Source: Exiguobacterium sp. TNDT2 (GTDB lineage: Bacteria > Bacillota > Bacilli > Exiguobacteriales > Exiguobacteriaceae). Taken from it: 64,000 bases of DNA. Of this stretch, positions 17,935-27,005 are shown in pieces (positions within the stretch are counted from its first letter, which is position 1; each line of letters begins with the position of its first letter). Location: positions 34,545 through 98,544 of the forward strand of contig NZ_QLVE01000023.1 in the NCBI RefSeq assembly GCF_003331145.1. Direction: 5' to 3'. A program made the position numbers and the translations under genes. Below the pieces are notes generated by a model, which saw nothing but the letters and a program-made list of their open reading frames with translations, had not been told where the DNA came from and made no database searches.

Positions 17935-19593
17935 ATGAAATTGGTCATCATCGGTTCAGTCGCCGCCGGTACGTCGGTCGCGGCAAAAGCACGTCGTAAC
18001 AACGAAGACGCACAGATCACGATTTACGACCGCGATTACGATATCTCGTACTCAGGTTGTGGCATCCCGTATTACGTCGGCGGCGAAGTCGAATCGCGTG
18101 ACGATTTGACGCCTCGTGACGCGGCGTTCTTCAAGAAGCGCTATCAACTTGACGTCATGACACGCCATAACGTGACGGCAATCGACGCCGACGCACAGAC
18201 GATCACAGTCGAGAATCTCGAGACGGGTGAATCGTTCACGGACAGCTATGATTCGTTGGTCCTCGCGACAGGCGCCTCGAGCATCATTCCGCCGATACCG
18301 GGTGTCGACTCGGACAACGTGTTCCCGATCCGCAACATTCAGAATGCGGAAGCGACGCGAAACTTCGTCGACGCGACGAACCCGAAACACGCGACGATCA
18401 TCGGTGCCGGCTTTATCGGTCTTGAGATGGCCGAGCAGCTTAAACTGCGCGGCATCGATGTGACGGTCATCGAGCGTTTCCCGCAAGTGATGCCGCCGCT
18501 CGACAAGGACATGGCGTGCCGCGTCGAGGACCACCTCGAGAAGAACGGCATCGAGCTCATGCTCGGTGAGACGGTGACGGAACTCATCGGTGACGGCCAC
18601 GTCGAACGTGTCGTCACGGAGAGCGGTAAGGCGATCGACACGGATCTCGTCATCCTCTCGGTCGGCGTCCGTCCGAACACACAACTCGCGAAGTCGATCG
18701 GGGTGACGATCGGGGAGACGGGTGCGATCGCCATCAACGAGCGGATGGAGACGAACGTGAAGAACGTCTATGCGGCCGGTGACGTCGCCGAAAGCTTCTC
18801 GCTCGTCACGGGTAAACCGATTTGGCGTCCGCTCGGTTCGACGGCGAACAAAATGGGACGCGCTCTCGGTGATTTAATCACGGGCGGCGACCTTGAACAC
18901 CGCGGCATCCTCGGGACGGGCATCTTCAAAGTGTTTGGCCAAGCCGTTGCGCAGACCGGTCTATCAGAACGTGAGGCACGCGAACTTGGCTACGACATCG
19001 AAGTGCTCCATAACACGAAACCGGACAAGCCGGCCTATATGGGCGGGAAAGACATGACGATCAAAGCGATCGGTGACCGGGCGACACGCCAATTGCTCGG
19101 CGTTCAAATCGTCGGGTTCGAAGGTGTCGACAAGCGTATCGACGTGTTCGTCACGGCCATCACGTTCAAGGCGAAAGTCGATGACTTGTTCCATCTCGAC
19201 CTCGCGTACGCGCCGCCGTTCTCGACGACGAAAGATCCAGTCATGTACACGGGCATGGCGCTCGCGAACAGTATGGATCAATCGGCGCGACTCATCACGC
19301 CGGCCGAGCTGCAGAAGCGGATCGATGCGGGTGAGGACATGCAGATTATCGATACACGCAAAGCCTCGCAGTTCGAGAAGGCGTGCGTCGACTGCGCCGT
19401 CAACATCCCGCTCGGTGATTTACGGGTGGCATCGAACGACCTCGATAAGACAAAGCCGACCGTCGTCTATTGCAACGGCGGGGTGACGGGGAACGCCGCC
19501 CAAAACGTGCTCCGCAACCTTGGCTTCACTGACGTCTACAACTTGTCAGGTGGAAACAAGAACTATCAACTGTTCAAAAAATACGGGAATTGA
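17935..19593 (+). CDS. CoA-disulfide reductase-like FAD oxidoreductase fused to rhodanese
   Basis: 552 residues. N-terminal FAD/NAD(P)H disulfide reductase of the CoADR class: FAD motif GSVAAGTSVAAKARR, single redox cysteine in SYSGCGIPYYVGG (Cys42), NAD motif GAGFIGLEMAE and the FAD motif VYAAGDVAES. A rhodanese domain follows (about 455-552) with active-site Cys513 in YCNGGVTGNA. Fusions of this layout act on CoA disulfide, persulfides or polysulfides. Twelve bases after arsB with AAGGAG eight bases from ATG 17935, so it is the last gene of the ars operon. A thiol-redox role under arsenic stress is inferred. Confidence 0.88.
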   Translation: MKLVIIGSVAAGTSVAAKARRNNEDAQITIYDRDYDISYSGCGIPYYVGGEVESRDDLTPRDAAFFKKRYQLDVMTRHNVTAIDADAQTITVENLETGESFTDSYDSLVLATGASSIIPPIPGVDSDNVFPIRNIQNAEATRNFVDATNPKHATIIGAGFIGLEMAEQLKLRGIDVTVIERFPQVMPPLDKDMACRVEDHLEKNGIELMLGETVTELIGDGHVERVVTESGKAIDTDLVILSVGVRPNTQLAKSIGVTIGETGAIAINERMETNVKNVYAAGDVAESFSLVTGKPIWRPLGSTANKMGRALGDLITGGDLEHRGILGTGIFKVFGQAVAQTGLSEREARELGYDIEVLHNTKPDKPAYMGGKDMTIKAIGDRATRQLLGVQIVGFEGVDKRIDVFVTAITFKAKVDDLFHLDLAYAPPFSTTKDPVMYTGMALANSMDQSARLITPAELQKRIDAGEDMQIIDTRKASQFEKACVDCAVNIPLGDLRVASNDLDKTKPTVVYCNGGVTGNAAQNVLRNLGFTDVYNLSGGNKNYQLFKKYGN

Positions 19594-19600
19594 AACAAGC

Positions 19601-19630
19601 GGCGTCCGAATCACTCGGGCGTCGTTTTTT
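19601..19630 (+). terminator. Terminator of the arsenic operon
   Basis: GGCGTCCGA pairs with TCGGGCGTC (two G-U pairs) and is followed by six T. Confidence 0.8.
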
Positions 19631-19657
19631 GGTATGCTGAATCATGAGGTGAATCAG

Positions 19658-20227
19658 ATGAACTATAAGCTGTTACATGAGAAGTTCGAACGGAGAAAGC
19701 AGTGGCTCGTCTTTGAGAAGGAAGAAGTCGTCCGTCGGGTGATGGTCCGCTACAAGGCACGAATCATCCCGAAGACGGACATCATGGATTTGGTGAACGA
19801 CGACCAGTTGTCGTATGACCATATCTTCTGTTGCTTGACGATTGATGATCCGCGTATACTCGATAAGATTTTTACCGCGAAGGAGAAAAAAGACCACCGT
19901 TGGGAACGTGACGATAACGCGCGACGTAGGATGGTGTACAACCATAAGGACGAGGCGCACCGGCGCTACAACCAGTTGATTCTCGATGAGATGGAAGGAC
20001 GCCGGCTCGACATCATCTTTGAAAGCAAGGACGGAAAGTTCGTGACAGGCTTTTTGACACGAGATATGTCGACCCAAGTCGCCTCTTATATTTATGCGCA
20101 TACGGGAGGGGCAAAGTTCACGGGGCTGATCCCGCGCTCGATGTGGCCGCCGGATGTGACGGACGAAGAGTTCAAGCTGAGCTATCGATGGTATTTGGAA
20201 GCACTTGACGAATGGCACAAACTATAA
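19658..20227 (+). CDS. Hypothetical protein, 189 residues
   Basis: Soluble, charged protein starting MNYKLLHEKFERRKQWLVFE; no signal peptide, membrane helix or catalytic motif that I recognise. It has a basic middle region (DHRWERDDNARRRMVYNHKD) and a Trp/Tyr-rich C-terminus. ATG 19658 is preceded by GAGGTG about six bases away. It stands alone between the arsenic operon terminator and a convergent GGDEF gene. Function unknown; base composition matches the neighbourhood. Confidence 0.7.
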   Translation: MNYKLLHEKFERRKQWLVFEKEEVVRRVMVRYKARIIPKTDIMDLVNDDQLSYDHIFCCLTIDDPRILDKIFTAKEKKDHRWERDDNARRRMVYNHKDEAHRRYNQLILDEMEGRRLDIIFESKDGKFVTGFLTRDMSTQVASYIYAHTGGAKFTGLIPRSMWPPDVTDEEFKLSYRWYLEALDEWHKL

Positions 20228-20231
20228 TGAG

Positions 20232-20254
20232 CCCTTGATGCCGCGCATCAGGGG
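20232..20254. terminator. Convergent hairpin without clear T tract
   Basis: CCCTTGATGC pairs with GCATCAGGGG over ten base pairs (one wobble) with a three-base loop, exactly between two convergent stop codons. The missing T run makes termination strength uncertain. Confidence 0.55.
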
Positions 20255-21385
20255 TTAGTTCGCTTTCTTTTCATTCCATTTGCCGATCCGGTTCCGTCCG
20301 CTCCGCTTGGCGACGTATAGTCCGATATCGGCTTTTTTGACCAATCGGCTTGACGTGACAACTTTTGCTTCTGACGTGCTCGCAATCCCGATCGAGACGA
20401 TGACGTCGATCGCAGAGCCGTCCGGTAATCGGAACGGCGCCTCAGCGATTTGGCGCAAATAGCGATTCCCGATGGCAACCCCTTGCGACAGCGAACAGTC
20501 CGCCAAGAGTACCGAAAACTCTTCCCCGCCATTGCGGCAGACCATGTCATCAGCCCGCGCCGTCTTCATCAAGCGAGTTCCTAATTCGACTAAGATGGCG
20601 TCACCGGCATCATGGCCATACGTATCATTGATCGATTTGAAATGATCGATGTCGAGCAAGAGCAAGACGACATCTTGTGTCCCGTTGAACACTTCTTCAT
20701 CGACCCGCTTCATCTCTTCTTCGAAGCGACGACGATTGCCAAGCCCGGTCAACGCGTCGGTGAAAGCCGCTTCTTTATATTTCGAGATGAGCCGTTCCGA
20801 GCGTTGGATTTTATGGATGCCCCCGTAGACGATATGGAGCAGGAATCCGGCCGAGTACCCGATGGTGATGAAGGCGAGGAGCGTCATCACATACGTTTCG
20901 ATTTGATTATAATTGCTGACGTTTAACAATGAGAACAACGAGATGAATCCGAGGCTGATCGCATTGACGATTCGGATGTCCCGCGCCGGCTTGATTCGTT
21001 CACGGAACCATAGGAAAGCGACAGCGACCGATGCGGCGAGCGTGTAGTCGAGAAACGTGATCAACAAAAGCGTCTCGGTCAAAATGAACGGCAAGACGAG
21101 AATGCTCGCGACATACGTGATGCGTACACCCGGCAGGCCGAAGTAGAGCGCCGACATGATGATAGGGACAAACCCGTATTGAAAGTCGGCTTGCGCGTTC
21201 CACAACACGCCGTGGAGAGTGATCACGATGGATAGCCCGGCGAGTAAGAAGGAGATGGTGACTTGCCGCCGGAGCGGGAGCTTCGTCGTCACACCGAGAT
21301 TCGTGAGACGTGAAATGATATATAGGCCGACGAGCAACAGACTCGCATTTGCAATCAAGTTATTGATGAGATTCGTAAGTGACAT
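20255..21385 (-). CDS. Membrane diguanylate cyclase (5TM-type sensor + GGDEF)
   Basis: 376 residues. About six N-terminal membrane helices (residues 1-195) resemble the 5TMR-LYT sensor block, followed by a short linker and GGDEF domain (about 205-370) with TDALTGLGNRRRF, the active site NGGEEF and an RADD inhibitory I-site five residues earlier. All residues needed for diguanylate cyclase activity appear present. AGGAGG lies about 12 bases before ATG 21385, a rather long spacing. Single gene, convergent with the preceding unknown gene. Confidence 0.9.
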   Translation of the reverse strand: MSLTNLINNLIANASLLLVGLYIISRLTNLGVTTKLPLRRQVTISFLLAGLSIVITLHGVLWNAQADFQYGFVPIIMSALYFGLPGVRITYVASILVLPFILTETLLLITFLDYTLAASVAVAFLWFRERIKPARDIRIVNAISLGFISLFSLLNVSNYNQIETYVMTLLAFITIGYSAGFLLHIVYGGIHKIQRSERLISKYKEAAFTDALTGLGNRRRFEEEMKRVDEEVFNGTQDVVLLLLDIDHFKSINDTYGHDAGDAILVELGTRLMKTARADDMVCRNGGEEFSVLLADCSLSQGVAIGNRYLRQIAEAPFRLPDGSAIDVIVSIGIASTSEAKVVTSSRLVKKADIGLYVAKRSGRNRIGKWNEKKAN

Positions 21386-21537
21386 ATGTATAAAATTCCT
21401 CCTCTAACTTCTATATACAGGCCAAACTGGCAATAATGCAATCGTTTTTTGCATGTCAAAAAAAGGATGTTCACCAACCGTTTACGTAAAGTGGAAGGTG
21501 TTAGGTGTTTGTCTAGAAAAACATTGAATTCAAGGAA

Positions 21538-21571
21538 GGAAACGTTTACAATTTTTGTGTAAGCGTTTTCC
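21538..21571 (+). promoter_or_regulatory. Two cre-like CcpA sites upstream of pullulanase
   Basis: TGTAAGCGTTTTCC at 21558-21571 and, on the other strand, TGTAAACGTTTCC covering 21550-21538 both match the catabolite responsive element pattern TGWAANCGNTNWCA with one or so mismatch. They lie 30-60 bases before the start codon, a typical road-block position for CcpA. A further TTTACGTAAA palindrome is at 21481-21490. Confidence 0.75.
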
Positions 21572-21599
21572 TAATTTGATGCTACAAGGAGGGACCCAC

Positions 21600-24521
21600 A
21601 TGGTCAACAAACGATGGAAACAGGCATGGGCAGTTGTGCTAACGTTTGCACTAGTGTTCTCGATGTTTCCGATGTCATCGTCCGCTCTCGATAAAGGCAA
21701 GTCGACGCTCGTCGTCGTCCACTATCAAGAGGCACCGGACAATCAAACGGATTGGAACTTATGGCTTTGGGCGAATAACCCAGATTACTTCCCGAACAAA
21801 GCCTTCGCCTTTAACGGCGAGGACGACTTCGGCAAGGTGGCGGCCTATGAATTCCCGGTCGACTCACCAGAAAAGCTCGGTCTCATCGTCCGTACGGACA
21901 ACTGGGAGAAAGATAAAGGGTCGGAGAACGACCGTTTCATCACGAGCGATATGATTAAAGACGGCGTTGCAGAAGTGTGGATCAAGTCAGGCGACTCGAA
22001 GATCTATACGTCGAACCCGGACGGGGAGACGGCAGCAACGGATGTGGATATGAAAGTTCACTATTTCCGTTACGACAATACATACACCGACTGGGGTCTT
22101 TGGACCTGGCCGGACGGTGGAGACGGGCAAAGCATCACCTTCGATGAGACGGACGCCTTCGGCGGTGTGGCGAACGTGAAGTTCCCGAACCCGGAAGCGA
22201 AGAAACTTATCGGGCTCGTCACGAAAAAAGGAGAATGGGCCGAGAAAGACGGCGAAGACCGGTTCGCACTCAGCACGGCGAAAGAAATTTGGCTCGTCGA
22301 AGGGGATTCGACGATTTACTACTCAGAACCAGTTATTGACCGCTCGCCGAAAATCGTCTCGTTCGAGGCGGATACGTTCCGTCAAGCGAAACTCACGCTC
22401 AATCGCGTCATCGATGAGACGTTCTTGAGCGAATTGACGGTCGAAGGTGCGACGGTCGAGTCGGTTGAGAAATCAGGCGACAAATCGGTCACGGTCCGCT
22501 TCAGTGCCGATATCGACTTGGCGGCGGTCATCACGGCGAAACATTCGACGTTCGGAGATAAAGTGCTCCAAGCGGGCGACGTCCTCCGTTCACCGGAGTT
22601 CGATGCGAAGTACGCCTATGACGGCAAGCTCGGCGTGACATACAAGCACTCAAAATCACAGTTCGTCCTGTGGGCCCCGACGGCTCAAGACGTCAAGCTC
22701 GAACTATGGAACATGCCGAAAACGCGTCCTGCTTCAGATAAAGACTTGAAGAAGACGATTTCGATGAAGCGTGGCGAGCGCGGCACGTGGGTTGCTGAAG
22801 TACGCGGCGACTTGGATGGCATTGGCTATACGTACAACGTCAAGCACGCGTCAGGCAGCGTCCGCGCGGTCGACCCGTACGCGACGGCGGTCGGTGTGAA
22901 CGGGGACCAAGGGGTCGTCGTCGACTTGAACGAGACGAAGCCGAAACGTTGGAACTCGATGAAACCGAAATTGGCGAAACGGACAGATGCCATCATCTAT
23001 GAGACGCACGTCCGCGACTTGTCAATCTTTGACGTCACGTCAGACAAGTATGACTCAGGCATCACGAACAAAGGCAAATATCTCGGCGTCGTCGAGCCGG
23101 GGACACGTCTCCTCGTCAACGGCAAGAAGACAGCGACGAAGACAGGCCTCGACCATATTAAAGACCTCGGCGTCACGCACGTCCAGTTCATTCCGGTATA
23201 CGACTACAACACGGCCTCGGTCGATGAGACGAAACCGGATGCATCGTACAACTGGGGCTATGACCCGAAAAACTATAACGCGCCGGAAGGCTCATACTCG
23301 ACGAACCCGTATGACGCCAAAGTCCGGATTCGCGAGATGAAACAAATGATCCAAGGGCTCCATGACAACAACTTGCGCGCCGTCATGGACGTCGTCTATA
23401 ACCACATGTTCGATGCGCAGGCGTCGAACTTGCACAAGATCGTCCCAGGATACTACTATCGTTACACTGAAGGCGGCGACTTCGCGAACGGAACGGGCGT
23501 CGGCAACGACACCGCGTCGGAACGCAAGATGATGCAGAAGCTCATCGTCGACTCGGTCGTCTATTGGGCAAAAGAATACCATTGGGACGGGTTCCGTTTC
23601 GACCTCATGGGCATCCATGACGTCAAGACGATGAACCAAGTCCGTTCGGCGTTGAACAAAGTGGATCCTTCCATCCTCATCTTCGGCGAAGGGTGGGACC
23701 TCAGCACACCGCTCGACCCGGCACTCAAGGCGAACCAAAAGAACGCCTACAAGATGCCAGGCGTCGCACACTTCAACGACAACATCCGCGACGGCTTGAA
23801 AGGCAGTGTCTTCGTCGACACGGACAACGGCTTCATCAATGGTAAAGCCGGCCTTGAGAACCGCATCAAGACGGGAATCGTCGGCGAAATCGACTATAGC
23901 GCCGACATCAAAGGCTTCACGAAAGAACCGACGCAAGCGATCACATACGTCGAAGCGCACGACAACCACACGCTCTGGGACAAGCTCGAACTCACGAACC
24001 CAGAAACGTCGGAAGCGGACCGCACGAAGATGCACCGTCTCGCGTCGAGCATTCTCTTGACGAGCCAAGGAACGACGTTCATCCATGCCGGTCAAGAGTT
24101 CATGCGCACGAAAGAAGGCGACCACAACTCGTACAAATCACCGGATCGCATCAACCAAATGGACTGGAAACGGGCCGCTGACCGTAAGGCGGACGTCCAG
24201 TACATGAAAGGCTTGATCGAGATGCGTAAAGACAACCCAGGTCTTCGCATGACGAAAGCGGTGGACGTGAAGAAAAACTTGAAATTCTACAAAGCCGAAG
24301 CGAACGTCATCAGCTACTCGATCGATGACAAAGCGCCAGGCCAGAAGAAAGACTTGTTCATCACGCACAACGCCAACGCCAAGACGGTCAAAGTGAAATT
24401 GCCGAGCGGGCAATGGAACCTCATCGTCGATGGCAAACAAGCGGGCACGAAGACGATTAAACGCGTCTCAGGCTCAATCGATGTACCGGCTTACGGCTCG
24501 GTCGTCGTGAAACAACGCTAA
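21600..24521 (+). CDS. pulA: Secreted type I pullulanase (GH13_14)
   Basis: 973 residues; debranches alpha-1,6 links of pullulan and starch outside the cell. Signal peptide at 1-35 (AWAVVLTFALVFSMFPMSSSA), two CBM41-type starch-binding modules (about 38-135 and 140-245, each with WNLWLW or WGLWTWP), a linker domain, CBM48 (about 335-440) and the GH13 barrel. The type I signature YNWGYDP is present, with nucleophile Asp668 in DGFRFDLMG, acid/base Glu697 in FGEGWD and Asp788 in EAHDNHT. No LPxTG or SLH anchor is seen. GGAGG is seven bases before ATG 21600. cre-like sites upstream imply repression by preferred sugars. Confidence 0.95.
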   Translation: MVNKRWKQAWAVVLTFALVFSMFPMSSSALDKGKSTLVVVHYQEAPDNQTDWNLWLWANNPDYFPNKAFAFNGEDDFGKVAAYEFPVDSPEKLGLIVRTDNWEKDKGSENDRFITSDMIKDGVAEVWIKSGDSKIYTSNPDGETAATDVDMKVHYFRYDNTYTDWGLWTWPDGGDGQSITFDETDAFGGVANVKFPNPEAKKLIGLVTKKGEWAEKDGEDRFALSTAKEIWLVEGDSTIYYSEPVIDRSPKIVSFEADTFRQAKLTLNRVIDETFLSELTVEGATVESVEKSGDKSVTVRFSADIDLAAVITAKHSTFGDKVLQAGDVLRSPEFDAKYAYDGKLGVTYKHSKSQFVLWAPTAQDVKLELWNMPKTRPASDKDLKKTISMKRGERGTWVAEVRGDLDGIGYTYNVKHASGSVRAVDPYATAVGVNGDQGVVVDLNETKPKRWNSMKPKLAKRTDAIIYETHVRDLSIFDVTSDKYDSGITNKGKYLGVVEPGTRLLVNGKKTATKTGLDHIKDLGVTHVQFIPVYDYNTASVDETKPDASYNWGYDPKNYNAPEGSYSTNPYDAKVRIREMKQMIQGLHDNNLRAVMDVVYNHMFDAQASNLHKIVPGYYYRYTEGGDFANGTGVGNDTASERKMMQKLIVDSVVYWAKEYHWDGFRFDLMGIHDVKTMNQVRSALNKVDPSILIFGEGWDLSTPLDPALKANQKNAYKMPGVAHFNDNIRDGLKGSVFVDTDNGFINGKAGLENRIKTGIVGEIDYSADIKGFTKEPTQAITYVEAHDNHTLWDKLELTNPETSEADRTKMHRLASSILLTSQGTTFIHAGQEFMRTKEGDHNSYKSPDRINQMDWKRAADRKADVQYMKGLIEMRKDNPGLRMTKAVDVKKNLKFYKAEANVISYSIDDKAPGQKKDLFITHNANAKTVKVKLPSGQWNLIVDGKQAGTKTIKRVSGSIDVPAYGSVVVKQR

Positions 24522-24528
24522 AACGGGA

Positions 24529-24560
24529 GACCACGGCTCAATCGAGTGCGTGGTCTTTTT
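24529..24560 (+). terminator. Terminator of pullulanase gene
   Basis: GACCACG pairs with CGTGGTC with an inner CTC/GAG pairing, followed by five T. Confidence 0.85.
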
Positions 24561-24688
24561 GCAAGGGTTAAAAATAATGACATTAATTTGAAAATATATA
24601 CAAAAGAGGGATTATTCCCCTTATTTTCAAAAACAGATACCTGTTTGATCGTTCCCGTCTTATATAATCAAGGTAATACGATATTTTT

Positions 24689-25258
24689 GTGACGGACGTC
24701 ACACCGGGGAGTGGTGGAAATGGGCTTCTTCCGACCCCGCAGACTGGGAACCTGCTCGGTTTGACGAAGCGACAGCTCGCGAATATGAAACGAGAGGACT
24801 TCCGAAACCTGATTCATGAGGACGACCGGGGCGCGTTCGAGGCGGCGCTCGAGGCGGGCACGCTGACCCCGATCGAGGAATATGTCGAGACGATTCCGTC
24901 CTCGAGCCGCTTGATTCACGCCGGTATCACGATCATACGCCTGCGCGACCAAGACGTCGCGGTCGGCACATCACCGATCGTCATCATGCGGCGCGGCTTC
25001 AAGACGATTGCCTTTTACGCGTCAATCCGCCTGCCGGTCGACAGTGACCTGAGCCTCGTCATCTTGTTAGATGACGGGATGGCACCGTTCCCGATCCAAG
25101 TGACGCGTCTGACCGAACTTGCCAACGGGCTTTATCAATACGAGGCGTCCTATGAACAGACGGTCGAACTCGAGAAACGATTGACCGCCTTAGAAAGTGA
25201 GAAACCGCGAGGCTTCACGATTCAAAAAGCGAAAGACTTGATTGATCAGACAGAATGA
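24689..25258 (+). CDS. PAS-like hypothetical protein, start uncertain
   Basis: Up to 189 residues. The stretch NLLGLTKRQLANMKREDFRN followed by LIHEDDRGAFEAAL looks like a PAS domain core, and a C-terminal coiled-coil-like helix (YEQTVELEKRLTALESEK) follows. The open frame begins at GTG 24689, which has no ribosome binding site. A good one (GGGGAGTGG, 24708-24716) sits before ATG 24720, but that ATG is in another frame and stops after 14 codons. Either the true start is unusual, a frameshift has separated start and body, or a leader peptide exists. A TATAAT at 24663-24668 is a plausible -10. Function unknown. Confidence 0.6.
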   Translation: MTDVTPGSGGNGLLPTPQTGNLLGLTKRQLANMKREDFRNLIHEDDRGAFEAALEAGTLTPIEEYVETIPSSSRLIHAGITIIRLRDQDVAVGTSPIVIMRRGFKTIAFYASIRLPVDSDLSLVILLDDGMAPFPIQVTRLTELANGLYQYEASYEQTVELEKRLTALESEKPRGFTIQKAKDLIDQTE

Positions 25259-25260
25259 GT

Positions 25261-25287
25261 GCGAGCCTTCACTGGCTCGCTTTTTTT
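25261..25287 (+). terminator. Terminator
   Basis: GCGAGCC pairs with GGCTCGC around a six-base loop, followed by seven T. Confidence 0.88.
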
Positions 25288-25364
25288 GTATGTCACAGGT
25301 GGAAACTCGGAGCGATTTTCTCTAAGATGAGAAGGACAGACTAAAGATAGAGGAGATTGACGAT

Positions 25365-26438
25365 ATGGACATCGAGGCAGCCCGACACTTTTTCTCACAA
25401 CTTGAAGGCGATTATACGGACCGGCTCGAGGCGATCGCCGTCGAGCTAGAGCGGACGGGGACGTACACGCTCACGACCGAAGAGTTGACGGCAGGCGCGA
25501 AGCTCGCCTGGCGAAACTCGAACCGATGCATCGGCCGTCTGTTTTGGCAGACGCTCACCGTCCGGGACGCACGGCACGTGACGACGTTCGACGAGGTGTT
25601 TGAGGCGCTCGTCAGCCATCTGCGCTACGCGACGAACGACGGGAAGGTTCGCTCGACGATGACCGTGCTCCCGAACGAGTTTCGGCTCTTGAACACCCAA
25701 CTCATCCGCTATGCCGCATATGAGACGGAAGATGGCATCATCGGCGACCCGTTATCGCTGACGATCACGAGGCAGGCCGAGCGACTCGGATGGGTCGGGC
25801 CGGGGACTGCATTCGACGTTTTGCCGCTCCTGATCACCGACGGGCGTGAGGTCCGACTCCATGAACTGCCAGACGACGCAGTGCTCGAAATCGAGATTCG
25901 GCATGAGGCGTACGACTTGTTCGACGGACGAACGATCAAATGGCACGCCGTCCCGGCCATCGCCGACATGGAACTTGAGATCGGGGGCTTGCGCTTCACG
26001 TCGGTCCCGTTCAACGGCTGGTATATGGAGACGGAGATCGGGGCGCGCAACTTGGCCGATTCGGACCGCTATAATCTATTGCCGCTCGTCGGCGCGTCGC
26101 TCGGGCTCGATACGTCGAAAGAACGGACGCTTTGGCGCGATCGGGCCCTTGTCGAATTGAACGTCGCCGTCCTGCAGTCGTTCGAGCAGGCCGGGGTGAC
26201 GATTGTCGACCACCACACGGCGGCGAAGCAGTTCAACCGGTTCGAGAAGAACGAGCGTGACGCCGGACGTGACGTGACCGGTCAATGGAGCTGGCTCATC
26301 CCGCCGTTGTCACCGGCCGCGACGCACGTGTTCCATCGTCACTACAATGACGAAATTGTGACGCCGAATTTATTTGCGCGCTCCGGTTGTCCGTTTTCTG
26401 CGTTTCAAGCGTTGGCAAAAGAGGAATCTAAAGCCTAG
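25365..26438 (+). CDS. nos: Bacterial nitric oxide synthase, oxygenase domain
   Basis: 357 residues, the usual length of the stand-alone bacterial NOS oxygenase, which lacks a reductase domain and borrows electrons from cellular flavoproteins. It oxidises L-arginine to citrulline and nitric oxide. Visible hallmarks: WRNSNRCIGRLFW with heme-thiolate Cys55, the substrate loop FNGWYMETEIGARNL with the Glu that binds the arginine guanidinium, and DRYNLLP. GAGGAG-type ribosome binding site before ATG 25365. The next gene starts 25 bases after and may be co-transcribed. In Bacillus, NOS protects against oxidative stress and some antibiotics. Confidence 0.95.
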   Translation: MDIEAARHFFSQLEGDYTDRLEAIAVELERTGTYTLTTEELTAGAKLAWRNSNRCIGRLFWQTLTVRDARHVTTFDEVFEALVSHLRYATNDGKVRSTMTVLPNEFRLLNTQLIRYAAYETEDGIIGDPLSLTITRQAERLGWVGPGTAFDVLPLLITDGREVRLHELPDDAVLEIEIRHEAYDLFDGRTIKWHAVPAIADMELEIGGLRFTSVPFNGWYMETEIGARNLADSDRYNLLPLVGASLGLDTSKERTLWRDRALVELNVAVLQSFEQAGVTIVDHHTAAKQFNRFEKNERDAGRDVTGQWSWLIPPLSPAATHVFHRHYNDEIVTPNLFARSGCPFSAFQALAKEESKA

Positions 26439-26462
26439 AACCGAAATGAGAGGATGATGAAC

Positions 26463-26873
26463 GTGGCAGTCCCGATTTGGAAACGAGCCGTTGCGAGTCA
26501 AATCGATCAATTTATTTTTCAGACACCGGCGAAACTCGTCGAGAAGGCGATTCGGAAAAAATTGCGGCCCGGTAAAAAAGTGAAACGTTACTATTTACCG
26601 ACGCTCGTGACGATGGCCGGTGAAGTCTATTTCCTGTTGAGCAAAAACGGACAGACGATCGGCGACCGAGTCGTCGGCATTAAAGTCGTGAGTCAGGACG
26701 GACGCCCGCTCTCGCTCGAGCAAGTCGTGAAGCGGACGCTTTATAAAGACGTCGTCTATCCCGCGACGCTCGGATTGCCGCTCCTGAAGGCGTTGCAACA
26801 AATCAAGTCAGGCAAAGCGACAGAATTGCCGCATGATGAGTTTGCCCATACGAAGTTGATTTCGACCCGATAA
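26463..26873 (+). CDS. RDD family membrane protein
   Basis: About 136 residues. VPIWKRAVASQIDQFIF opens like RDD proteins (Arg plus later Asp), and GQTIGDRVVGIKVVSQDGRPLSLEQVVKR is the second conserved RDD block. The helices are less hydrophobic than usual. AGAGG lies nine bases before GTG 26463 but only three or less before ATG 26457 and 26454, so GTG is preferred. Closely follows nos. Function unknown; RDD proteins are sometimes linked to transport. Confidence 0.7.
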   Translation: MAVPIWKRAVASQIDQFIFQTPAKLVEKAIRKKLRPGKKVKRYYLPTLVTMAGEVYFLLSKNGQTIGDRVVGIKVVSQDGRPLSLEQVVKRTLYKDVVYPATLGLPLLKALQQIKSGKATELPHDEFAHTKLISTR

Positions 26874-26885
26874 GTCGAAGGCTGA

Positions 26886-26917
26886 GACAGAGCGATGATG
26901 CGTCGCCTGTCTTTTTT
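26886..26917 (+). terminator. Terminator
   Basis: GACAG-AGCGA pairs with TCGC-CTGTC and six T follow. Confidence 0.75.
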
Positions 26918-27005
26918 CACGGGAATCGGTCGAGAAGGAACGAATCCGAAAAATAAGGTATAATAAAGTAGGAAAAAATTGAACGAGCAACGGAGGATTT
27001 TTGTT

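Noticed and set aside
23292..24125. Reverse-strand open frame inside the pullulanase gene
   Set aside because: Opposite the catalytic domain of a well-supported enzyme; Arg/Val/Asp-rich shadow translation.
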